From positions 361,229-425,228 of the forward strand of contig NMRA01000381.1 in NCBI GenBank assembly GCA_002633005.1: 64,000 nucleotides of DNA. Direction: 5' to 3'. The notes under the pieces are model-generated. The model had not been told where the DNA came from. It was given only the letters and a program-made list of their open reading frames with translations, and did no database searches. The DNA comes from Phoronis australis. Its lineage: Eukaryota > Phoronida > Phoronidae. Position numbers and translations under genes: made by a program. Positions 45,201 to 57,200 of this stretch are shown here, one piece after another (the stretch's first letter is position 1; each line of letters opens with the position of its first letter).

Positions 45201-48200
45201 ACTTATTAAATTACATTCGACACTATCGCTGGCCAATAGGTGAACGACAAGCACATAAATTAATTATTGCTAACGGCGTTAATTAGTTCTTAGCGACGTA
45301 AATTAATTGCTTGTGGAGCAAATGAACTTTTAACAGTGTTAATTAATTATTAACGTGGCAAATTAAACTTAATTTACGCGCGTAATTTACGCACGTAAAT
45401 AATTAATTCACACCGCAAATTAATTATTTTCTCGTCCAATAACCGCCGGTTTTACAATTCGCGAAGTTTGCGATTGTACCACTGATGAGCTCATCGGTTG
45501 CAAGAACGATACGAAAGCCATGGTTTGGACCTCCCTCTCTCTTCATTCCATTCTCGAATTCTTTGTTTCCCGTTCCATATGCGATAAATTCTTGCAGCAA
45601 GTGAGCCCGCCGCACAGTGTGTTGCTTTTAGTGAACTTAGCCCTGCTCAAACTAGAGGAAGGTAACCTTCGCCTTATACACTGCTTTTAGTATTGATTAA
45701 AAAATCAACTTTCACATTAAATAGGACACTGTTTCGACGTGAAGCGTGCGTATAACACAACATGTATGGTTCACGTTTCGCTGAACATTTAGTATGAAAT
45801 GTTCGTTTCTTTTGGGCGCACTCATGCCGTTTCACTTTTGTTATCTTGAAGCTGTTGCTCCGAAAACACATCATTGTGTGAAACGGGGTATCCCACTGTA
45901 ATAGCCACATTATCTGAACAGCGCTCAATATACCTTTAATTAAACGCACGTCGAATATCGTCTAGATGTAAAATAGAACCAACCCACAAGCCTGCTTTTA
46001 TTTACAACAAAAACAAAAAGATACTAACTGCTATCTTTCTGCAATCTCCAAGCGTCATAGCAGCAACAAATGCAACAGTGGTAGTAACCAGTGCAATCAA
46101 CACAGCCTCCAGAATCCTGCAAAAAAACTCGTGGTGGTGGGCGAAGACATTTAAAACTAGTTAAAAACTATTGAAATGCACATTCATTTTTTCATTTCAT
46201 ACGAAACTCGAGACGAACTACATCACAACAATGGGAAAGGGTAACCATCCAAAGGGTGGCAACAGTTCAATGAATGCGTCTCTAAATTCCAGCTGTGATC
46301 CCCTAAAACCCCACTCACGGATCAGCAGACACCAAGCCCGCTGTACAAATCCCTGCACAGTTTGCTGTCCCAAAACTCCGATAAACGCGCCGAGAATGGT
46401 TCATACCCCACGGTGACCAATCTCCGGGCACTGCGTGTTTAGTGTCTATTGCCGGGGACGACTGACAGCTGGAATTTAGAGGAGCAGCCATAAACTGTTC
46501 ACACCCTTTCATATCTACTCGTGGAAGTAGTCCACATGTCTCCACTTGTTTAGCGTGGAAGTAGTCCACATGTTTTCACTTGTTTGGCGTGGAAGTAGTC
46601 CACATGTTTCTACTTATTTGGCGTCACTGCGTTTGAACGTGCACCTGAAGCGCACCACGCACAACTTACCTTATCACCTTGTGGCGTCTATGTATGTGTC
46701 TCATTCTATACACCGTTAGTCGTTCGTTCAATACATTGAACAAGGCTCCCAACAGTCCTCCCACAAATCCCATGACCAAGAACACGAGTAAGTCGACGGC
46801 CGACCAAAGATGGCATTCTCCCACGGACGAACTCTCGCACTGTAAGCCGTGAAAATGGTGGAATGTACAGGTGAGGTGCCCAAACACTTAAAGACACAAC
46901 TCTTTTGCAGCGGTGTCTAATACCACTGAATGAAACATGTCAACAAGAGCAACACAAGGTTGAAATGCACCTACAACTGCACAGCAAACGTTATACTTCT
47001 CTGGGTGTTCAGTATCATGTAAATTAGACTAACTTGGTCGGAACGGGAAATCGACTGTTGTTGGTGCTTACCAGCCATAAACCTCTATGTCAAGGTCCAT
47101 TAAGAATTTGTCATGCCATTTTGACCAAAGGGACATACAATATCCAGTCAATGACCAAAATGTCCAAAGTTAGTACCACGGTCGCCAAATATGCATGAAA
47201 TTCGACTGGTGCTGGCGCATTCCCACCAACTATACCCATATACATTTCTTCAAAATTTGTTCCAGTCGCTTCGCCGATAATAAAACAAGGACTTGTAGTC
47301 AAAAAAATTAAACGGACAACTGGGACTGCCACAGTACTTGAATCCGCTCAAAAATCGACTGACTACGGGTTAGGCTATTCTCATCATATACCTTTAAGTT
47401 TCGTTCAGTCATTGCTCCGAAAACTAAAACGGCCAACAGGTGGTGTCATGATAGTCGAATCCATCCGAAAAATCGATTGACTCAATCTTGCCATATAAGT
47501 TTTTATTACGATCTGAATGCAAACGTGTCAATAAGGAGCGCCACAAGGGGCGCCGCAGTCATCGAACACACTCGAAAATCAACCTCAGTCGTGGTCTCCT
47601 TAAGAGGAGCACAGAGGCAAACTAGTGCCAAAAACAGCGCAGAGCAGAATTGGCATATCTGTCTGAAAATGGGAAGGCGTTGTCGTCTCCTTAATAGAAA
47701 CCTATTAACTTGCAATATGCTACCAGATATGTATACGTTGGCGCATAAAATGGATATTGTCCCTTGAAGTATTCCCAACGTAAATGAAACTGCATGTTCT
47801 AAGTATCTCTCAATAATTCTGATGTTGAATCACGTTGGTTGAGAGATACTCTAAGAACACATTGGCGACCATAGATGTTTAATATATCCAGTCCCAACTT
47901 TTTATTCCTAAGGTCCAGGAAAATGTTAGAGGTCAAAAGTAGAATATTAATGGTGTTTAAAATGTAGATTGTTGGAGTAACCTCACCGTTGTACAGGTGG
48001 GTATACGTTCGTATGCGCACATAGGTTTGTTACACACATAACTTAACAAAATTTGAAGAAATCAAATCTTCCATAATTTTAATTACAACAAGTGGTATAA
48101 TTGCTCTTGCCTTAAAGACGCCGAAGTTAATGAGACCAGGTGAATAAAAGTTGCCCCAAGAATGTTCGTTGATTCCGGAAAGGAAGAAATTCAAGGAGAA

Positions 48201-51200
48201 TGTAGCAGCCATGGAACAAAAGAACTGGAAAAGAGGCAAAATATTGAAAAGTCAAGTGGTTTAGCATGAGAAATTGACAATACAACGTTATAATCTCGAG
48301 CTTAATTTAATTGCTGTTTGACCTACACACATCTCTAAATATAAAAACATTGATCAAAAAACGGACAATCGTCGCACAAATGAAAAGTTCATGTTAATTC
48401 AGCGTTTGGTCTATTCAGTAAACATCATCAGGTTATATACAATAAGACATCAAGACATATTGTATATAACCTGATGATGTCTAATGAATAGACGAAACGT
48501 CGAATCAACATCAACTATTTTATTTGTGCGGCGATTGTCCTACTATGGCCAAAAACTGATACACACACAGTACCAAAGTAAAATGGCAAACTTCAAAACT
48601 GCTCTTGGATATGTTACTGAGCTGACCCGCCTGAGGTTACAGCGAGACTGAAAAAGATTATGCGTGCTCCCAAAAACGTAACACCAGTGATACACACGTC
48701 GCAAGTAATGTAGTCCAGGTAACAGAGTTTACCGTTCTCCAAGTCAGCTTTTGATTCCAAAAGGAGGAGCCTTCTTCAAGACTAAACAGAACACCACCTA
48801 TCGGAGCACCAAAGGCAGCTGGGAAATAAATAAAGATGTCGCTGTCAGTAAGATACTGACGTTGATGACTAAGTACACTAGAGTGTGGCATGTAGGCACA
48901 AACTTTATCAAAGATGAAGATCGCTAAAATTCAACCAGAACATTTAAACGCAGTTCGTCAAGTTCGTTAATATGTAAGCATACATTGATTTCAAAAACAA
49001 ACAATAATGAAAATATAGATATCCTGATGCCGGATTTGACTCACCAAAAATCACACAGAAGCTGAAAAAATATTTTTATTTACCGGCAACGCCAGCGGCA
49101 GCTCCACCCGAGACAAAATCCCGCTTATCTCTGTCGGTACGAAAGAAGGAATAGTGCAAGTTGAGTTGTCTGAATGCTATGCTCTGAAACTGAAATACAA
49201 CAGGAAATTTAAGTTGGCATTTGATATTCTGTCTGACTTCAAAGTAATATCTCCAGAAAAACACACGTAGAATACATCCGACAGAATCCGTGCGACTTTA
49301 ATATTGTCGGCTATAAACCGATCCGACAGAATGCGTGTGACGTTAATATTGACGGCTATAAACCCACTTCCCATCACAAAAACAGCTTTTGATTTCGACC
49401 ACTTATCGTAAAGAACCTGATCTCAATTTGCTGCTCATTTATTGGCGATTTCCAGGCTTTGAAAGAACTGGAAGTTGGTTATCTCTCCACACCAAGTTAA
49501 TAAAATTTCAGGTTTTGTCATGACCTAAAATTTTCTGAACTTTTATCTGAAGAAATAAAGAACTGCAAGTTCTTTCCGAGTCCATAAATCGGTTCTAAAC
49601 CGAGTAAGGAACAAGACAATGCCAATTTTATAACACCAAGGGCTTAAACCGAAATCATTTTTTTGTCAGAAAGTACGGGTCCGCTCTGTTTAACTGGCAT
49701 TTTTTGATCATGAAACCTCTCTCAAGATTTATAACCGTGGTAGAATCCTATTTCTGTTACCAGTTCTAGTCACCAGCAATGCGTAGATTCGCCATTTCCA
49801 AATTTTGCAAATTTTAGAGTTGGCCAACCCAATAAGCGTAATTTTCGAGAGTAGCTGATGGTTTCAACGTTCTTGTTGGTAACGGAAATTGAACTCTTTC
49901 AGAGTAAGGAATAATACGAGACCGATTTTAGGATAGTGAACGTCCCAATTCGATTTTCATGTTTTAGCCAGTTAAACAGGGCCAAACATAATTTCAAGCA
50001 GTAAAATAGTAAATGAAACTCACACTTTCCATCAAAAAATTGAAAAAGCAACTTTCATTCGCCTATATCTCCTTCAAAATACCATATAACCCATGGTGTT
50101 CGTAATTAAGACCTCGGTATCTTAGATTTTTAAAGGCGCGCAATTCAACAAATAGTGTAGATGGTCGATGAAGGTGTAAATGGCGATATCTGTCTTTGCA
50201 ATATTTCGTTTTCACAAAAAGACGCAACATCCCGTTCACAATGAGGTGCTTATGACCATCTTTGCTACGCCGAGGCGAACGCCTTAGCATAATTAAGAGG
50301 GCCATTTTTATATATTTATAAATATCAATGCAACTACCCAAAAACGAATCATTACATTTGAGTACGAGACGGCCTCTTGGCAATCATGGTACCCAGTTGT
50401 ATCACAAAGTGACCCGTGACAGGCCAGGACTCACCTGTGGAACCCCTGAACCAATGATTGCTCCGCTGTGAATCATGGGACCCTCTTTGCCAACAAATAA
50501 ACCTAGAAAAAGACAATACCAATGATTATGCACAACTTTTGTTTTTCTAGCTTTGGAAGACACCACAGGGATGGTGAAATTGAACCAGTGGTGGTATTTA
50601 GAGGGATCTGCAGGCTTATATCCCAAATACCAAATTGTTGAAACAAATTAAAACCATTTGGAGAAAGTTAGCGGGTAGACAAATTTCACAAAAGGAACAT
50701 TTATGGTCACGAAGGTTCAGATTAAATTAGGGGCGTCCACTCTTGCTGTATTGCTACACTAAAGGACCACAAAGTACTTCAATGTCTGTCAATAGCCAGA
50801 CCATCCTCTGGTCATGATCTTGAATCCGCATCCGTCTACAGAGCCGCATTTAACATTTACACGAGGCGCACATGACACGGAGCAATGACACGGAACAGCT
50901 GATCGGGCGCAAGTATGCGAGTAAACACGACTGACACGGAGCAAACTGACACCGCGGCGGCCATTTTTGCAACCGGTTTGAGCGGTAGAGCAAGTTAGTT
51001 GCACTCAATCAGTTGCCTCGGTGTCAAAAACACGTTCAAACACAAATTGTGGCAAAGACCACAGTTTGAGTGGCTGGTTTTGACTTTCGCCAAGGTAAAT
51101 CTGAACATACACAAACTGTCTTCGTGTAATGAACTTCCGTGCTGATCCAATTTTCGATAACATCGTGCAAATGCGACTACAGAGGAGCAACTCGCGCCGT

Positions 51201-54200
51201 GCCAGGTGTTCCTCGTGTAAAAATGACTTCTATTTATGTGGCATGCTCGAGGGCGGGGGTTGTAGCCCCCGAAGATGAGGAATAAAGTACTATCGTTAGG
51301 TTTCCTCGCCTACAACATTTACCTCGCTGTCGCGTCATCATTAATGTGAGGTTTTCTGTTGGCAAATTTTAAAGCTACCGCTGCAGGGATTCTGAGCTTC
51401 GCTTTAAGATAAAAATGACCTCCTAATAGCACGACACTGTGTACAATATCCCGTGTATGGGAACATATCCAAGTCTTCACACAACGTTACCTCCTGCGAC
51501 GCTAAACAAGACACCAACGGCCTTTGACAACAAAGTCTTCAGCCTGACCACGTGCGGCACTTTCACACCATTCAAATAACATTTAATTTCTGGGATCCCG
51601 GACCCTGCTGCCACAGGCTAATGGAAAAAAATAAAGTAAGCTTATAACACCCACTTTTCCACCGACACCGCCACTATTTATCACAGCTGTCATCAGGACG
51701 CTGAAGTGGCAACCATTGTTCTCTCTACACTAAAACTCTAGTAGTCTATAGGACACTGTGAACAAACCTTCAGTTTTTTGAGACAAATAAAATTCGCAAG
51801 GGCCATAAAAACTCACAGACCGCTGTCCCAGAGGCTTTTTGGGCAGACGCAATTCATTTTCTTGTTTACAACAGTGTTCACGTAGGTATTTCCATTCTCA
51901 AAAATAGCCATCAGGGCCCGGTCTCCAATCTCTGTACTCAGACTCGAATCATGCTCAAACTCACACTTCATACTCAACTCGAGTACAGACTCAGCTTTGG
52001 TGTATTCAATGTCATACTCGAAAAATCTGTACTCGAAATTTCGAGCACGTACTCAGTTTTCGAGTGTACTCGAACTGAAGTGTATCTCATCTATATTTCG
52101 AGTACGATTTTGAGTAAAAATTCGGAGTCTATGCTCAAATTTCAAGTTTGGTATGGCAGTGTGCTTGAAATCGTACTCGAAAATAAATACGAGCCAGAGA
52201 ACAAAATATCGAAAGGGAACCAAGAAACACAGCAAATCTAAAAAAACAAGTCCTCTTACCGTATCTCAGCACTTCAATTTCAGTTCAGAGATAATAGTTT
52301 TCATCTTAAATCTTCTTATTCTTCACTTTATTAACCCGCCGTATCACTGTATGTTATGGCCACCATTCTACCTCTACAATTCCTGGCAACAGGCGCATTA
52401 TAATCCCTTGTCGGCGAGTCATAACAAGCGTTGAAAGCAGTTGTGGGAAAAGTCGTGTGAGAAGTTTGTGCTGCCCTTATTTAGGTATGCGTGCCTACGT
52501 TTTGTAGGGTTTCCAAAAGACTAGGAGGGGAGGGAAGTTCGCTTCCCTGTCAGGTACATTTCTCATCATAACTTAGTCATCTATAATTCCTCAATCCCCA
52601 AATGGAATTCCAGATTTTGTTTGCCGATTTCTAAGTAGACGTCTTGTCCCGTTCACTGCCACTGGTGAACTCTGAATGCCTGCACAAGTATTGTTTTTTT
52701 AACTCACGTGCCAAATGTCAACTCACTTGATACATCCCAGTAAAATACAAAGATACAGTATCAAAGTTTGACATCAGCGTAGGCCTACACAGCAATGGGT
52801 TTATGTCAAGACTAAATTAGCAACAGAGATGTGATGTGATAAGCTGTTACATATTTCTTAAGACATTTTCGGGACTGGGTAAGGAATTCAAGAAGTAAAG
52901 CCTAATAATTGCCAAATGTATCAAAGAAATGGCATACGAATATTTATTGAAACTAAAACATGAATAACAGTTACAGAACACTCAGAATTCCACGTGATAG
53001 ACATACTATTGTAGTTGTAGCGACAGCAGACGATAATGTAGGCCTAGTTCTTGGGGTGGTCTATTCCAATAGGGAGCGATGAATCAGCGCGGCTTTGCGT
53101 GATTTTGCATTTCACATCATAAAGAGTTCCTTAGCAACTCGAGTATGAGTGTCAGATTTGAGTACGTTTGGAGTCTATTCGAAACACGACATTAGATACG
53201 CTTTTTTGAGTACGACTCCAGTGAGCACGATTTTGAGTATGAAATCTCGAGTATGAGTATGAGTCTGAGTACGGAGATTGGAGACCGGGCCCTGGCAGAG
53301 TACGGACTTGTGGATGAGGTGAGGGGAGCCATATGAGAATGGCACTCAAAACGGAACCAAGTGGATCAGCTTAGCGACAAGTCTGCTTAATGCACTGAGT
53401 CAAACTTGACCACCATAAAATTGATATCGCCCATTTTTCAAGAGGGATTTTGCGTCTAAGGGCTCTTTTCGGAAAAGTGACGGCGCTCTTTCGGAAAATT
53501 ACATAGCCAGTGACAACGGCGACCTCATTCAGTAGTGAGCTTTAAACGTGCTGTAAGAGAGTGTTTGTGGATGGCATTAGAAAATTCCGGCAGTGATTTG
53601 TTATTACGTAGTTCTCAGTCCTTTGGCTTTTTTATCGTGGACTATAAAACGACTGTTTTGAAATCGAGTATCGAATGTAAAATGCATGTAAGCCTACGCT
53701 TGAGTACTCTTAGACATCCCGCTGAGCAGAATATAAGTCGCCGTTGTTTCGGACTCTTTGGTTAAAGATGGAACGGTTACCTGTACTGACAACACCGGTC
53801 ACGGACTTGAAGCACTTCACTGTGTTGGCGTTTGGCTTCAATAAGAGCATGCAGACCGGCGACGCCTCCAATAAACTTGAACTTCTAAAGTGAGTGCCAG
53901 GCATGCGAAACGAGCCCGGAAAAACCCCATGGATGCTTTTCGGTCATATTTTCCCGAAAGAGCCTCCATGAGGGCTTTGCGCTGATGGGGCCTCGGTATC
54001 TTGTTCTCAACAAGTGGGACCACATTTGATTTTCTCAATGCATATTACGTTACCGGCAGCCCACGAACATTGGCTGAGACAACCCACGCAGTATTTCATT
54101 GACTGGGACAATGTAATGAAACTAATGCATGGCGTCAAGATCGAGGTACGTATAAACGTAATGAAAAAGGACCCATGCGCGCACCCAGCCTTCAATATGG

Positions 54201-57200
54201 GGGGGGGGGGTGGTGGTGCTCGAATTCCTGACGTTGTGGACCTTTTGGTAACAAAAAAGCCGGCGGATTAAAAAACGGGGGCGGGCACCACGGATAATTG
54301 CGCGCTTGTGCTTGTTTAGTGGACTTTTGTCTCATTTCCTCGGACTTTTTGTTTCTCGGAGGCGGACATTTTTGCCCACTTCGCCAAATGAGGGGGCTCG
54401 TTCAAGCCCCCCGAGCTCCCCTAGGTGTGCGCATGGGACCCTTAGTGTTCCAAGAAAATGAACGACTATTTTCTGAATATTTGTGTAACAAATATTTACT
54501 CTAACCAGAGAACTCAGCACAAATTGCAGGAACAGTAACAGAAATGTTACATAAGTAAATTTACGTTAACGCGAGAACGCCAATTGTCTTCTGACTGACC
54601 TCTTGCATTCCTGTCTGGAACGGCCAGTGGGCTGCATCGGAGAAAATAACAGTACCTGATTATACAGAGGTCATCGTGGCTGAATGTATTTGCTATATGA
54701 ATGATGACCGTATAACTTTACACATGCTGAAACTGTCTAGTATTGTTCTTTCAAGGGGTCGTGCCGCGAAAACAGTTTCTACAATATTACCTCGTTTGCT
54801 GGTCTGTGCCGATTTTGTTCTTTTTGTTTGTCAAGGAAATCCACCGTACAAAATGTTTGAATATTGAGAAATTTGGGTTTAGCAATTGCTTTTGCTTTGT
54901 TCTGACTAGTATTTTAATTCTCAAATTTTGACCATGATGTTCATTTCGGAGTTGTCAGTCGAGGCATTTCCAGCGAACCAATTATTTGCAAGTGTACAAG
55001 TGTTCATTTGTAAACACTGAAACGATCCCAATCCCATGTAGGCTTATTAAGTTCTTACCGATCAGATTACCTCAGCTGAAGTTGGGTTTGACCGCGTGTC
55101 TGGCGGGAGCAAAATCGACAGGAATTGTATAATAGTGTTCATTCATCGCCGCACTGAGGATGTGAATGTGACTGGTTAGACGTGGTTACTTCGTGGACGC
55201 TTGATGTGGCTCATTTTGAGGTTTGCGCCAATTGCGCGTCTGGCAAAGTTAACCAACCACCGAAGTGTTCGTTCACCACACACGCAGGGCTTCTGCGAAA
55301 TTTTGCAACTGGTTTTGTTGGGCTGCCGGTTGAGTTGATCATTTTTTTGGCCCAAGTAATGATCGACTGTCTCATGCCCATCAAAATCAAGTTGTCAGGT
55401 AGGACTACAAGTTCATTTTCACGCGAGTAGTATTAAGGCCTACCGCATGTTTACAGGAGATAACCAGCTTAAAGTTCGAGTGTCGTTCTACGGTGACTTC
55501 CTTGATCACATCCACCAGACAGTGAACCAACCAGGTATTGATTCCCGAGCATGAGGATACCTATGAAACACTGTGACAACCAAGAACACTGGTTACCTGT
55601 TCACGCCCATAAACTTGAACGAGGCCTCTGGGTCTATTATGCTCAAAATCACCAAGAACGCATTCGCAGTACACGAAACAAGCAATAGGTCTACTATCAA
55701 TTTATAATGCGGTAAAACAACAACCGAGAAAATCGGACGAATAACAATTATTAGTTTTATTCTAAACAAAAAATCTAGTAAATGAGCATCTTTCTTTGTC
55801 GAGTTGCGTCAAATGCAGCAAAATGCAGCTTCGAACGGACACAACTTCGCAACACATGAAGGCTTAACAGTCAAACATGTCACAGAAAAATGCCATTCCT
55901 TCAACTTTCGAAAGACTAGTTACAAAAAAGTCTAAATTTCATTTCTTCGAGGCACTATGCAACTTCAACGTTCTTGTAATGCCAAGAAACCAAAGCGACA
56001 GTTACCTCAATGGCAGTGAGAATACTTGCGATTGTGACGAAGCCGGCATTGAAAAGTAACAACCACAACAAGGAAAGCACCAAGCATCCATGTTCGGAGC
56101 AATACAAAATGTCTGGTTACAAGTTAAGGCTCAAGTTGGCAACATAAACATGAAACTGTAGAAGTATCAAGATAAGTTAAAACGCGGAAATACACGAAGA
56201 GCCGGCAACTCTTTCGTGAAAGGATACTGTTCTCCACTGTATCATATTTTACTTTAAACAGCTGCTTAACAATGGCGTCGATAAATAAGGCCACCTGAAG
56301 AAATGAATAAAACCTTATTATAAATTAAACTGTTGAATAATTTAACTCGCGATGACTTGAAACACACGGCCGTGCCACGGTCAGGAAAATTCCCATCGTT
56401 TCCTGGCGAGCATCAAACTCAGAAAGTTAAAACTGATACAATATAGGGTACAATTGACTTTCACTCACACCGCTGTTTTCTCAGACACAAAAACGTGACG
56501 AGACTGTAGCATCTTTGGGATCTTAAAAATGACACAAGATTCCGTGTGCAGCAACAAAAAAGCAGTGTAACAAAAGGAAACAGATCGCGACTGCTTAGTG
56601 CTCAGACTAAGTGGCTGAACATATTAATGTGCCCATTTAAGAAATCTAATGTGGACGAAAGTTTTTTCATCGCGAATAAGCATATGTCCACTGCGTAAAA
56701 GTACAAAGTCTTTTAAGTAAAAGACGAATTTCTAATTAGTGTTTGCTTTAGAACAATGTTAGGCGATGAATAACCGGCAACTGAAAGTATATTCTGTTTT
56801 CTTGAAGTACGAGTCTTTTTAAATGTTTGGTGTATGTAACAAAATAATTCAGCGTTATTCGTACTTGCGTGTGTGTGATGTTCGTTTACTACATTCCACT
56901 ATTTAAAGGGAAGATGGCATGTACCAATCAATTATTTATTATCAACATAATGGCAGAGTTTATGAACTGCTTTCCAAAATTCTAATTGGTAAAAAATGGT
57001 CGCATAACACGTCATCAAAAGGGTTTAATTTGTATAGTGAATGTGATGTTAAGCAAATATGTCTAATAAAAGCACTTTACTATAGATGGCATGGAATTCG
57101 ACAGAACAATATCAGGGTGACAGGAGAGAGATACCGGTAGTTATCATTTCTAGTTACTTACCAGAGCAGTTAAAAATCCAATGAGAAAAGTTACAAACCA

